Source: Thermohalobaculum sp965263335
GTDB taxonomy: Bacteria > Pseudomonadota > Alphaproteobacteria > Rhodobacterales > Rhodobacteraceae
Length of the DNA stretch: 64,000 nucleotides
Direction: 5' to 3'
NCBI GenBank assembly: GCA_965263335.1
Contig: CBDHHE010000001.1
Span: forward strand, 2,852,001-2,916,000
The translations under genes were made by a program, and so were the position numbers. Below, piece by piece: positions 18,420 to 27,093 of the stretch. The notes beneath the pieces are model-generated. The model was not told the DNA's origin. It was given only the letters and a program-made list of their open reading frames with translations, and searched no databases. Numbering within the stretch: the first letter of the stretch is position 1; each line of letters begins with the position of its first letter.

Positions 18420-19323
18420 GGGCCGGGCCAGCCCGACTCGGCTCATCGCGCAACAGGATCAACAGGGCCGCGACCGTGGCTGCCACGCCGAACCAGACCG
18501 GTGGTGCGACCCAGCCATGGCCCAGAAGACCCTCCTCGATGATCACGAAACTCGGCACCAGATAGCCATATGCCATGACCTTTGCGGACGGCAGACGAAG
18601 GGTTGCGAACTGCAGCAGGAAGAAGGTCCCGGCCGTGGTGAAGATGCCCAGATAGAAGATGCTCGCCCAAGCGATCGTCGGGAGCTGCTCCCACTGTGTG
18701 GCGAGCACACCAGGTGCCGCATATAGCCCCGTGACCAGCAGCCCGCCGACGAGGGTCGCGAAGGTGTAGACGATCACCGGCTCGTCGCGCTTGGTCAGCC
18801 GTACCATCGGCGTATAAAGCGCATGACAGGCACAGCCCACGAAGAAAAGCCGCTCACCGAGGCCGATACGCAGACCCAGCATCGCCTCGATGTCGCCGCG
18901 GAAGATCACCCAGATCGCCCCCAGCCCCGCCAGAAGCAGCGAGAGAGCCATCACCGGTGTTGTGATCTGGCGCATCAGCAGCCATCCGAACACAGCGCTC
19001 ATGATCGGGGTGAGCGTGAACACTGCACCTGTTGACACCGGATCGGTGATCGCGAGCGCTTCGAACATCAGGATAAAGTAGGCTGCCATCAGACCGCCCA
19101 GCAGTGGGTAGCGCCAGACCCCGCGCAAGTGCTCGCCGCGCACGCGAGGTGCCGCAAACACGCCCAGAACAAGGACCGCGACGACGAATCGTGCCGCCGT
19201 CAAGGGACCCGGATCGATGTAGGGCACGGCCAGATCGCCCAAGGTGAACGATACCGAAATCAGAAGCGCGAACAGCAGCATCGCTGCATGACCCAGCAGA
19301 GCCTGTCCGCGCTCGGTGTTCAT
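18385..19323 (-). CDS. DMT-family (EamA) transporter
   Basis: A 312-residue membrane protein with two EamA repeats (about ten helices), beginning MNTERGQALLGHAAMLLFA. ATG 19323 is chosen over an upstream in-frame codon at 19371, which would run into the divergent gene. The 41 bp between this start and the DUF1989 start must hold both promoters. The C-terminus overlaps the end of pip by 35 bp in antisense. Substrate unknown. It is not closely similar to the other DMT protein of the window. Confidence 0.82.
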   Translation of the reverse strand: MNTERGQALLGHAAMLLFALLISVSFTLGDLAVPYIDPGPLTAARFVVAVLVLGVFAAPRVRGEHLRGVWRYPLLGGLMAAYFILMFEALAITDPVSTGAVFTLTPIMSAVFGWLLMRQITTPVMALSLLLAGLGAIWVIFRGDIEAMLGLRIGLGERLFFVGCACHALYTPMVRLTKRDEPVIVYTFATLVGGLLVTGLYAAPGVLATQWEQLPTIAWASIFYLGIFTTAGTFFLLQFATLRLPSAKVMAYGYLVPSFVIIEEGLLGHGWVAPPVWFGVAATVAALLILLRDEPSRAGPALNSGETDRLPR

Positions 19324-19364
19324 CAGCGCTCGACCGCGCGCAGAGCCGGGGCTAGGCTTGGAGC

Positions 19365-20012
19365 ATGACACTCAGTACGGGCGCGCCGGCCCTGCCCGAA
19401 GGCCGGATTATCTCGGACACAAAGGTGCCTCCGCGCGCGCCGTGGAGCGCTCGGCTGGACAGCGGGCAGATGCTGCGGCTGATCGATCTCGACGGGCAAC
19501 AAGCGATCGACTTTCTCTGCTTCGGAGCGGTGCCCTATGAGGGCCAGGTCGAGCGCTACCACATGCCGAACACGATCAAAATCCCGAAGCACCTCACCAT
19601 CGAGAAGGGTTCGGTGCTCTATTCGCAGTTCGCCCGGCCGATGATGACGGTGGTCGAAGACAGCATCGGCGGCCACGACACGATTTTCGGCTGCTGCTCG
19701 TTTGCGGTGGATCAGGTGCGCTATGGCAAGCAGAACACCGAATGCTGCCAGCGCAATTTCGAGCGCGAACTGGCGCATCACGGGTTGGGGCCGGAACAGG
19801 TGGTCGCCAACGTCAATTTCTTCATGAGCGTCCCGGTTTCACAGGGTGGCCACGTCGAGATCACCGACAGTCAGTCGCGCCCTGGAGATTTCGTCGATCT
19901 GCGCGCCGAAATGGATGTGCTTGCTGTCCTGTCGAATTGCCCGCAGGAGCTCAATCCAGCCGCGGGCGGCGGACCGACTCCCATCCGCGCCATCGTCTGG
20001 GCCGAGGACTGA
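19365..20012 (+). CDS. DUF1989 (urea-carboxylase-associated) family protein
   Basis: A 215-residue protein of the family found beside urea carboxylase/amidolyase genes in many bacteria. Conserved features include GQMLRLIDLDGQQAIDFLCF, a Cys-rich segment (IFGCCSFAVDQ and NTECCQRN) that probably binds metal, and VNFFMSVPVSQGG. It stands without urea carboxylase genes in the window. The divergent partner is a DMT transporter. The activity is not established; a role in carbamate or urea-derivative metabolism is inferred only from genome context elsewhere. Confidence 0.82.
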   Translation: MTLSTGAPALPEGRIISDTKVPPRAPWSARLDSGQMLRLIDLDGQQAIDFLCFGAVPYEGQVERYHMPNTIKIPKHLTIEKGSVLYSQFARPMMTVVEDSIGGHDTIFGCCSFAVDQVRYGKQNTECCQRNFERELAHHGLGPEQVVANVNFFMSVPVSQGGHVEITDSQSRPGDFVDLRAEMDVLAVLSNCPQELNPAAGGGPTPIRAIVWAED

Positions 20013-20018
20013 CCGCGC

Positions 20019-20330
20019 TCAGCGCATGCGACGCGGCGCACGGCGCACCCGGGCCGGACGTGTGGATGGCCTCGTGGACGGGCGGTTCGGCCGAGTACCG
20101 GGCCCGGTTCCCGGACGGTTTGGCCGGTCCGGGCGCCAGCCCGGCGGTGGTCGGGGACGATCAGGCAGGTTCACATCCACGTCGACATCATGATGGACGT
20201 CGTAGACTCCGTAGCGAAAACCCCAGTCGTAGTAGTACGGGCTCCCGTACCGGTAGCTCACCGACCCTCCCCCTGTCTCGCAGGCGGCGAGGAAGGTGAG
20301 GAGCGCAGTTGCGACCAGAACGCGGATCAT
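20019..20330 (-). CDS. Small Arg/Pro-rich lipoprotein
   Basis: A 103-residue predicted lipoprotein. The signal peptide ends in the lipobox LAAC (MIRVLVATALLTFLAAC). After a Gly/Tyr-rich stretch and a His/Asp/Val segment (VHHDVDVDVNLPD), the last 50 residues are an Arg-Pro low-complexity tail with RPNRPG- and TRPS-type repeats. No family is recognised. Its ATG overlaps the stop of the preceding exported-protein gene (4 nt), so it is cotranscribed with hemA and that gene. The basic tail could contact peptidoglycan or anionic lipid (inference). Confidence 0.65.
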   Translation of the reverse strand: MIRVLVATALLTFLAACETGGGSVSYRYGSPYYYDWGFRYGVYDVHHDVDVDVNLPDRPRPPPGWRPDRPNRPGTGPGTRPNRPSTRPSTRPARVRRAPRRMR

Positions 20331-20917
20331 TGCGCACCTGCCGCCGGTTCGATCGAGTTCAGCATCCCGATCAGGGTTTCCTGATGCAGATCGTGCGCTG
20401 CGGGCTCACCGATGAAGGCAGCCAGAGTGACCCGCTCCGGCGCGATCTGGATCGCCGCGAGGGCCCAGTCGATATCTCGATCCTCGAGAAGACCGACACC
20501 GGCCACCACGCGCGCGGGAAGCCCGTTCACTTCACGCTCCTCGCGGAAGGTGACTTCCACATCGGTGAGCAGCCGTGGTGCGACCTTGGCGATGTAGTCC
20601 GGCACCTCGTCAATGGTCGGCACGCCGTCCGGCACCCAGAAACCCGTCCACATCACCTGTCTTGGATCGTCCGCCGTCTCCGGTTCTGCGACCGATGGCA
20701 GGATCGATATCAGACGAGGTGCGGGACGTCGTCCATCCGGCATATCGGACGGTGCAACTTCCGATCCTGTGAGCACCACCCACTGATCGGGTGCGCTCAC
20801 CTGGAAGACAGCACGGCCCTGCGTGACGTAGGTCACCACAACATCGGACAGAACCGGCGAGGCGCCGCCCGCGAGCATCGCGAAGATCAGCACACGGAGA
20901 ATGCGCTGGCCAACCAT
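20327..20917 (-). CDS. Exported protein of unknown function
   Basis: A 196-residue protein with a signal peptide (MVGQRILRVLIFAMLAGGASPVLS). No family is recognised. The mature part looks like a compact alpha/beta periplasmic domain (FQVSAPDQWVVLTGSEVAPS; WALAAIQIAPERVTLAAFIGE). ATG 20917 overlaps the hemA stop by one base, so the gene is coupled to hemA; a codon 36 nt upstream is less likely because it lies inside hemA. It overlaps the next lipoprotein gene by 4 nt. Confidence 0.7.
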   Translation of the reverse strand: MVGQRILRVLIFAMLAGGASPVLSDVVVTYVTQGRAVFQVSAPDQWVVLTGSEVAPSDMPDGRRPAPRLISILPSVAEPETADDPRQVMWTGFWVPDGVPTIDEVPDYIAKVAPRLLTDVEVTFREEREVNGLPARVVAGVGLLEDRDIDWALAAIQIAPERVTLAAFIGEPAAHDLHQETLIGMLNSIEPAAGAQ

Positions 20918-22137
20918 CACGCAACCGCGCGGCTCAGAGTGCACTGGCTCCACAGCGTCTCGAGCGCTTTGATCAGATGATCGACATCCTCTGCGGTGTG
21001 CATGGGCCCGGGCGTGAGGCGCAACCGCTCCGTGCCTTTGGGCACGGTCGGGTAGTTGATCGGCTGCGCGTAGATGCCGTGCTCATCCAGCAGAAGGTCG
21101 GAGATCCATTTGCACTTTACAGGGTCGCCGACCATCACGGGCACGATGTGGCTGGGGTTGTCGAGGTGCGGAATACCGATGGCATCGAGCCGCCGGCGAA
21201 CTTCGGCGACGACATCGCGCTGTCGTTTGCGTTCATAGCATGACCATTTGAGGTGGCGCACGGCGACACGCGCTCCGGCCGCCACGGCCGGCGGCAATGC
21301 CGTCGTGAAGATGAAACCGCTCGCAAACGAACGGATGAAATCGCAAAGCGCGGTGGAGCCCGCAACGTAGCCGCCGACGACGCCATAGGCCTTGGCCAGC
21401 GTTCCCTCGATCAGAGTCAGTCTGCTCATGCAACCGTCACGTTCGGCGATGCCGCCACCACGCGGACCATAGAGACCGACTGCATGCACCTCGTCGAGAT
21501 ACGTCATCGCACCGTAGGCATCCGCCAGATCGCAAATCTCGGCAACCGGAGCGATGTCGCCATCCATCGAGTAAACGGACTCAAAGGCGATGATCTTTGG
21601 ACATGCCGGATCAAGCGCCTTCAGATGCGCTTCCAGATCGTCCAGATCGTTGTGCTTCCAGATGATCTTTTGGGCCCGCGAGTGGCGGATTCCTTCGATC
21701 ATCGAAGCATGGTTCTTCGAATCCGACAGGATCACGCACCCTGGCAGGCGCGCGCCCAATGTACCGAGGGCTGCGAAGTTCGACACATACCCCGATGTGA
21801 ACAAGAGCGCGGCTTCCGTGCCATGCAGGTCTGCGAGCTCCGCCTCGAGCAACACATGGTGGTGGTTGGTGCCGGCAATGTTGCGCGTGCCACCGGCACC
21901 GGCGCCTGTCTCATCAATGGCCGCTTTCATCGCATCGCGCACCGCGAGGTGCTGACCCATGCCGAGATAGTCGTTGGAGCACCAGACGGTGACCTCGTCG
22001 GGTCCGTTCCCGGCACCGTGACGACGTGCCCGCGGGTAACGCCCTGCATGACGCTCGAGTTCGGCAAAAATCCGGTAGTTGCCTTCGGCCTTCAGGTCAT
22101 CAAGCGACGCACTGAAGAATTTCTCGTAGTCCAACAC
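20917..22137 (-). CDS. hemA: 5-aminolevulinate synthase
   Basis: Condenses glycine with succinyl-CoA, the first step of tetrapyrrole synthesis in Alphaproteobacteria (PLP enzyme). Signatures include VWCSNDYLGMGQH, GAGAGGTRNIAGTNHHH, DEVHAVGLYGPRGGG and the lysine segment GTLAKAYGVVGGYVAGS. The 406-residue length fits the family (about 407). No ATG lies at the expected start: GTG 22137 or TTG 22134, 5-8 nt after GGGAG, gives the family N-terminus LDYEKFF. An in-frame ATG at 22221 would add an untypical 28-residue leader. Confidence 0.94.
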   Translation of the reverse strand: MLDYEKFFSASLDDLKAEGNYRIFAELERHAGRYPRARRHGAGNGPDEVTVWCSNDYLGMGQHLAVRDAMKAAIDETGAGAGGTRNIAGTNHHHVLLEAELADLHGTEAALLFTSGYVSNFAALGTLGARLPGCVILSDSKNHASMIEGIRHSRAQKIIWKHNDLDDLEAHLKALDPACPKIIAFESVYSMDGDIAPVAEICDLADAYGAMTYLDEVHAVGLYGPRGGGIAERDGCMSRLTLIEGTLAKAYGVVGGYVAGSTALCDFIRSFASGFIFTTALPPAVAAGARVAVRHLKWSCYERKRQRDVVAEVRRRLDAIGIPHLDNPSHIVPVMVGDPVKCKWISDLLLDEHGIYAQPINYPTVPKGTERLRLTPGPMHTAEDVDHLIKALETLWSQCTLSRAVA

Positions 22138-22269
22138 ACAATCTCCCGACCGCCTCGCGGCGTCGCGCCATTCGCGCCTGCGCGCTTCTTCCCCAAGGTA
22201 GGATAAGCCATATGCACGCATCCACCAATGGCGAATGGTCGCGGTGTGAGGCGGCTCGCCCCACCGGAT

Positions 22270-23046
22270 TCAGGCCCCCTTGAACTTGGCCGCTCGTTTC
22301 TCGGCGAAAGCTTCCATGCCTTCGACCTGGTCTTCTGTCGCGAACAGCGCGTGAAAACTGCGTCGCTCGAACAGCACACCTTCCGAGAGGGTCGTCTCGT
22401 AGGCGCGGTTCACCGCCTCCTTGGTCGCCATCACGGAGATGCGGCCCTTGTCTGCGATCTTTGATGCCGTTGCGATGGCGTCCTCGACAAGGTCGTCTGC
22501 GGGAACGATCCGGCTCACGAGGCCCGAGCGCTCAGCCTCTTCGGCATCCATGAAGCGCCCGGTGAGGTTCATCTCCATCGACTTCGACTTGCCGACAAAG
22601 CGGGTCAGCCGCTGGGTGCCGCCAGCGCCGGGCATGACGCCCAGATTGATCTCGGGCTGGCCGAACTTTGCGGTGTCGGCCGCAAGGATGAAGTCGCACA
22701 TCATCGCCAGCTCGCAGCCGCCGCCCAATGCAAATCCCGCGACCGCGGCGATCACAGGCTTGCGCACCAGCCGGATCGTCTCCCACTCGGCGGTGATAAA
22801 GTCATCGAGGAAGACGTCACGGTACGTCTTCGTCATCATCTCCTTGATGTCGGCACCGGCGGCAAAGGCCTTCTCGTTGCCGGTGATGACGATGGCGCCG
22901 ATCTCGTCTTCGGCGTCAAACTTGACGAGTGCCTCGCCCAGCTCGCGCATCAGCTCGCTGTTGAGGGCGTTCATCGCCTTTGGGCGGTCGAACCGGATCA
23001 GTCCGACATGATCATGTGTCTCGACGATGATGCTGGTGTAGGCCAT
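22270..23046 (-). CDS. Enoyl-CoA hydratase
   Basis: A 258-residue crotonase that hydrates trans-2-enoyl-CoA. The oxyanion-hole segments are AFAAGADIKEM and GFALGGGCELAMMCD, and the two catalytic glutamates are in GGGCELAMM and QPEINLGVMPGAGGTQRL. The length matches short-chain enoyl-CoA hydratases (EchA/PaaF type). It lies 132 bp upstream of hemA on the same strand and 69 bp downstream of mutM, probably as its own unit. It is separate from the beta-oxidation cluster at 52.7-61.5 kb. Confidence 0.93.
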   Translation of the reverse strand: MAYTSIIVETHDHVGLIRFDRPKAMNALNSELMRELGEALVKFDAEDEIGAIVITGNEKAFAAGADIKEMMTKTYRDVFLDDFITAEWETIRLVRKPVIAAVAGFALGGGCELAMMCDFILAADTAKFGQPEINLGVMPGAGGTQRLTRFVGKSKSMEMNLTGRFMDAEEAERSGLVSRIVPADDLVEDAIATASKIADKGRISVMATKEAVNRAYETTLSEGVLFERRSFHALFATEDQVEGMEAFAEKRAAKFKGA

Positions 23047-23115
23047 TGGTCAGTGTCCCTCTGAATCGCCGGCAAACGAGCCGCCGAGAATAGCGATGTC
23101 GTCAGCGTCGTCTAC

Positions 23116-23961
23116 TCACCGCTGACACTTGGTGCAGTAAAAGCTCGATCGGCCCGATTGCACGATTCTGCGGATCGGGCGGGCGCACTCGGGGCATGGA
23201 CGGTCCTCGCGGTCGTACACGCGGAAGGTGTGCTGGAAGTAGCCGAGTTCGCCGTCCGCCTGGCGGTAGTCGCGCAGGCTCGAGCCGCCGGCAGCGATCG
23301 CGTCGGTCAATGTCTCGACCACGGTGGTCGCCAATCTGTCGATTCTCGGACGCGAGATCGATTCTGCGATCCGCCCGGGATGAATGCGCGCCCGAAACAG
23401 AGCTTCGCAAACGTAGATGTTGCCAAGTCCTGCGACCGTGCGCTGGTCCAGAAGCACCGCTTTGACGGGCGAACGACGTCCGCTGAACGCCCTCGCGAGT
23501 GCCTCGCCATGAAACGCGTTGCCGAGTGGTTCGGGCCCCAGGGCCGCCAGTTGCGGGTGCTCGGACAATCTGTCGGTCGGCCACAGGTCCATGGCGCCGA
23601 AGCGCCGGGCATCATTGTAGGTGATGGTCACACCTGCCTCGGTCACGGCGACGACGTGGTCATGCTTCTGCGGGGTTGCCGGTGTGTGGTGCGTCTCGGC
23701 GGTCTGCGTGCCGTCGATCAGCACCCGGCCTGACATCCCGAGATGAATCATCCAGGTCTCGCCGCCGTCGAGGTCTGCGAGCAGCCATTTTGCCCGCCGT
23801 CTCAGCCGCTCGACGCGCCGGTCGGTCAGGCGTTCCGCCATGCGCTCGGGCAGAGGCCAGCGCAAATCCGCGCGGCGCTGAACCACTTCCTTCAGCCTCT
23901 GCCCCTCCAGCACCGGCTCCAGCCCGCGCCGGACGGTCTCGACCTCGGGCAGTTCAGGCAT
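23116..23961 (-). CDS. mutM: Formamidopyrimidine-DNA glycosylase
   Basis: Excises 8-oxoguanine and ring-opened purines. The N-terminus MPELPEVETVRRGL carries the catalytic Pro1 and Glu2 (after Met removal). A conserved lysine lies in RRRAKWLL, the H2TH region in GLGNIYVCEALF, and a C-terminal zinc finger has CPEC and CTKC pairs. The 281-residue length is normal. It is divergent from the membrane-protein gene that precedes ubiE. Confidence 0.96.
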   Translation of the reverse strand: MPELPEVETVRRGLEPVLEGQRLKEVVQRRADLRWPLPERMAERLTDRRVERLRRRAKWLLADLDGGETWMIHLGMSGRVLIDGTQTAETHHTPATPQKHDHVVAVTEAGVTITYNDARRFGAMDLWPTDRLSEHPQLAALGPEPLGNAFHGEALARAFSGRRSPVKAVLLDQRTVAGLGNIYVCEALFRARIHPGRIAESISRPRIDRLATTVVETLTDAIAAGGSSLRDYRQADGELGYFQHTFRVYDREDRPCPECARPIRRIVQSGRSSFYCTKCQR

Positions 23962-24139
23962 CGCGGAGCGGGGACTGGGCTGTCTTCATCCCCGCTGCCT
24001 AGTCAGCAACGCAGACGCGCGCAAGCCTCCTCGCTGACGTTTCCTGACAGCCATGTGAGCCGCATGACACAATCCTTGCGGGCGCGACTCGGCATCCTTG
24101 ATTGCGAAGCAGACACCCAGTCATTCAAAGGACGAGCCC

Positions 24140-24673
24140 ATGACCGCCATCACCACGCGCTCTTCGCGATCCCTGCCAGTTGTGGACAGACAGCTAATCG
24201 CAACGGTTCTGTTCGCCGGCGCCGCTGCCACAATTGCCTTCGATCTGTTCGGCCAGTTTGTCAGCCCACTGCTGAAGGGCTGGCTGAGCCCGTTGCTGGG
24301 AGCCAAGCTCGCGCCCGTACCGCTGGCGCAGGCGGTTCTCGCGAAGATTACCGGGGTACCGGGCAAGGAGCTCGGCGCACTTGGCATTCCCTACGCACTG
24401 CACACGGTCACCGGGTTGATTGCGTATCCCCTCGGCTACCTGCTGGCAGTGCGCCCGCTCCACCGGATCTTTGTGCCGAACCTCCACTGGATCGTGCCTG
24501 CCGCGATCTACGGCGTGGCGCTCTGGATCTTCGCGCTCTTCGTGATGGCGCACCTGGTGGCCGGGAATCCGCCCTTCCTGGGGTGGGGTTCGATCACGTG
24601 GGTCGCACTCTGGGGCCATATCCTGTTCGCCCTCGTCGCGGCATCCGTTATCGAGACCCGCCTCCAAGACTGA
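24140..24673 (+). CDS. Conserved integral membrane protein of unknown function
   Basis: A 177-residue protein with about four hydrophobic helices (ATVLFAGAAATIAFDLFG; HTVTGLIAYPLGYLLAV; WIVPAAIYGVALWIFALFVM; LWGHILFALVAAS). ATG 24140 follows AAAGGACGAG, a good ribosome site; an upstream in-frame codon at 24098 is less likely. No family is recognised with confidence. It sits between divergent mutM and ubiE, and a hairpin follows it, so it is probably transcribed alone. Confidence 0.7.
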   Translation: MTAITTRSSRSLPVVDRQLIATVLFAGAAATIAFDLFGQFVSPLLKGWLSPLLGAKLAPVPLAQAVLAKITGVPGKELGALGIPYALHTVTGLIAYPLGYLLAVRPLHRIFVPNLHWIVPAAIYGVALWIFALFVMAHLVAGNPPFLGWGSITWVALWGHILFALVAASVIETRLQD

Positions 24674-24685
24674 AGTGCCTTCCTC

Positions 24686-24710
24686 CCGGCCGTCGTGTCT
24701 CGGCGGCCGG
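24686..24710 (+). terminator. Hairpin between the membrane-protein gene and ubiE
   Basis: 24686-24695 pairs with 24701-24710 in a 10-bp stem with one U-G wobble and a 5-nt loop (UGUCU), 13 bp after the upstream stop. There is no T-run, so it may be a weak intrinsic terminator or an RNA-stabilising hairpin. Confidence 0.4.
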
Positions 24711-24778
24711 AACATCCATTCGCGCGTGAGACGACTGGCCCATGGCGCGCAGCACCCGGTCGCGCTATCTAGGTCCGC

Positions 24779-25534
24779 ATGAGCGACGAACCCCGCGAAG
24801 ACCAGACACACTTCGGCTTCGAAGATATCCCGGCCGCCGACAAAGCAGGCCGGGTGCACGGTGTGTTTTCATCGGTTGCAGGCCGATACGACCTGATGAA
24901 CGACTTGATGAGCGCCGGTGCGCACCGGCTCTGGAAAGCAGCTCTGATAGACTGGCTCGCGCCGCGCCGGGGCATGCGTCTTCTCGATGTGGCCGGCGGT
25001 ACCGGCGACATTGCGTTCCGCTTTCTCGAACGCGTCGGCGGTGACGGCCATGCCACCGTCTGCGATATGACCGAGGCGATGCTGACCGAAGGCGAACGCC
25101 GCGCCGAAAAGCGAAAGCCTGGCCCGGTCGAGTGGGTTTGCGGCGATGCGATGAAACTGCCGTTTCCGGACCGGAGCTTCGATGCCTACACGATCGCCTT
25201 CGGCATTCGGAACGTGGTCGACCCGCAGACTGCACTTCAGGAAGCGTATCGCGTGCTCCGCCCGGGGGGGCGCTTTCTGTGTCTCGAGTTCAGCCACCTG
25301 CCGGTCCCCGCGCTGCAGCGCCTCTATGACGCCTACTCCTTCAACGTGATCCCGGAACTGGGGCAAGCCGTGACCGGAGACCGGGCAAGCTATCAGTACC
25401 TTGTCGAATCGATTCGCCGCTTCCCGGACGCTGAGACGTTCGGCGGCATGGTCGACACGGCAGGCTTCGGCCGGGTCAACTGGCGCATGTTCTCCATGGG
25501 CATCGTCGCCCTGCATTCCGGCTGGCGACTGTGA
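24779..25534 (+). CDS. ubiE: Demethylmenaquinone/ubiquinone C-methyltransferase UbiE
   Basis: A 251-residue SAM-dependent C-methyltransferase of quinone synthesis. Signatures: VFSSVAGRYDLMNDLMSAG near residue 30, SAM motif LLDVAGGTGDIAFRF, DRSFDAYTIAFGIRNV, and RVLRPGGRFLCLEFS. It is coupled to ubiB by a 4-nt overlap (GTGA). The order mutM / ubiE-ubiB / coaBC-dut is a known Rhodobacterales neighbourhood. Confidence 0.96.
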   Translation: MSDEPREDQTHFGFEDIPAADKAGRVHGVFSSVAGRYDLMNDLMSAGAHRLWKAALIDWLAPRRGMRLLDVAGGTGDIAFRFLERVGGDGHATVCDMTEAMLTEGERRAEKRKPGPVEWVCGDAMKLPFPDRSFDAYTIAFGIRNVVDPQTALQEAYRVLRPGGRFLCLEFSHLPVPALQRLYDAYSFNVIPELGQAVTGDRASYQYLVESIRRFPDAETFGGMVDTAGFGRVNWRMFSMGIVALHSGWRL

Positions 25535-27081
25535 ACCTCCTACGCGCGCCCAACCACATCTGGCGGCTTTTCCGAACCGGTGCGACGTTCGAGCGCACGG
25601 GCGCGATGCGAGAAATTCTCGACGCCTTTCAGATCAAAGGGTGGCCAAGGCTGGTCATCCGGACGCTTGCCTGGCCGGTCGGAATCTTCGGACGCACCGG
25701 AGATCCCAGTCTGCCGCCCGCTGCCCGGGCCCTTCAGGCCATGGGACCGGCTTACGTGAAGTTCGGGCAAATCCTGTCGACGCGGCGTGACATTGTCGGC
25801 GACGAACTGGTCGCACAGCTGCGATATTTGCAGGACAGCCTGCCGCCCTTCTCCCTCGCAGAAGCGCAGATCGAGATCGAGACCGAGTTCGGTCCTGCAA
25901 TATGGGAGAACGTGGGCGAGCTCGGTGATGCGGTCGCAGCGGCATCGATTGCGCAGGTCCATCCTGCGATCTGGTTGCCGACCGGCGAAAAAGTTGCCCT
26001 CAAGGTGCTTCGCCCCGGCGTGCGCCGGCAGTTTCGCGGTGACATCGGGGCGTTTTACTTCATCGCAGACCTCATCGAAGCGCTTGTGCCCCAAACCAGG
26101 CGCCTGCGTCCGACTGCCGTGGTTCGTCACTTTGAGAGCGTCGTGTTGGCCGAACTGGATCTGCGCCTCGAGGCCGCAGCCATAGCCGAGTTTCGTGAGA
26201 ACGCCGAGAACGATCCCCGTTTGATGGTTCCCACGGTGTTCTGGGAGGGAACAAGCCGGCGCGTGCTCACAATGCAGTGGGTTGACGGCGATCCGATGCA
26301 GCCAGAGGTGCTGGCCGATGCCGGACACGATTTGCCCGAACTGTCGCGCCACGTCCTGCGCACGTTCCTACGCCACGCGCTGCGCGACGGCTTTTTTCAC
26401 GCCGACATGCACCAGGGCAACCTCAGGGTCGCGCCGGACAGCACGCTGGTGCTTCTGGATTTCGGGATCATGGGCAGGCTCGATCCGATCACCCGGCGCC
26501 ACTATGCCGAGATCCTGCACGGGTTCCTCACGCGCAACTACCGCCGTGTCGCCGAGGTGCACTTCGAGGCCGGCTACGTGCCGGCGGACCGGGACGTCGA
26601 TGCGTTCGCACAAGCGCTGCGCGCGATCGGGGAGCCAATTTTTGGCCAGGATGCCGAGCATATTTCGATGGCGCGCGTGTTGGCCTACCTGCTTGAGACC
26701 ACGGAACGATTCGGCATGGAGACACGTACCGAACTGATTCTTCTGCAACGCACCATGGTGGTGGTCGAGGGCGTCGCCCGCACGCTTGATCCGCAGGCGA
26801 ACATCTTCGAGGCCGCGAAACCTGTCGTCGAGGACTATATCCGGGCGAATCTCGGCCCAGGCGCGCTTCTGCGCGATGTGGCGGACACGGCTCTCGTGAT
26901 CAGCCGCCTGGGCCCCCGCCTGCCAGGACTCGCACTCGAGCTGCTGATGCTCGCCGAAGAGGCCCGCATCCGGCGCAGCCAGCCGCCACCCGAACCCGAT
27001 CCTGCCCCGCGCCGCTGGCCTTGGCTCGCCGGCGGGCTCGTCGCCGGCGCAGGGCTGGTCTATCTGCTTGGTCTGGCCTGA
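25531..27081 (+). CDS. ubiB: Ubiquinone biosynthesis accessory kinase-like protein UbiB
   Basis: A 516-residue ADCK/ABC1-family atypical kinase-like protein required for ubiquinone synthesis. The family signature KxGQ is seen in YVKFGQILSTRRD, an Ala-rich nucleotide loop in AAASIAQVHPA, the VAIK-like lysine in KVALKVLRPG, and catalytic and metal residues in FFHADMHQGNL and LLDFGIMGRL. The C-terminus has a hydrophobic helix (LAGGLVAGAGLVYLLGL) that anchors it to the membrane. It ends 12 bp from the convergent luxI stop. Confidence 0.95.
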   Translation: MNLLRAPNHIWRLFRTGATFERTGAMREILDAFQIKGWPRLVIRTLAWPVGIFGRTGDPSLPPAARALQAMGPAYVKFGQILSTRRDIVGDELVAQLRYLQDSLPPFSLAEAQIEIETEFGPAIWENVGELGDAVAAASIAQVHPAIWLPTGEKVALKVLRPGVRRQFRGDIGAFYFIADLIEALVPQTRRLRPTAVVRHFESVVLAELDLRLEAAAIAEFRENAENDPRLMVPTVFWEGTSRRVLTMQWVDGDPMQPEVLADAGHDLPELSRHVLRTFLRHALRDGFFHADMHQGNLRVAPDSTLVLLDFGIMGRLDPITRRHYAEILHGFLTRNYRRVAEVHFEAGYVPADRDVDAFAQALRAIGEPIFGQDAEHISMARVLAYLLETTERFGMETRTELILLQRTMVVVEGVARTLDPQANIFEAAKPVVEDYIRANLGPGALLRDVADTALVISRLGPRLPGLALELLMLAEEARIRRSQPPPEPDPAPRRWPWLAGGLVAGAGLVYLLGLA

Positions 27082-27093
27082 GAACCTGCCGTC

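Noticed and set aside
24686..24710. Mobile-element or attachment-site reading of the hairpin
   Set aside because: No flanking repeats, integrase or transposase; a simple RNA hairpin suffices.
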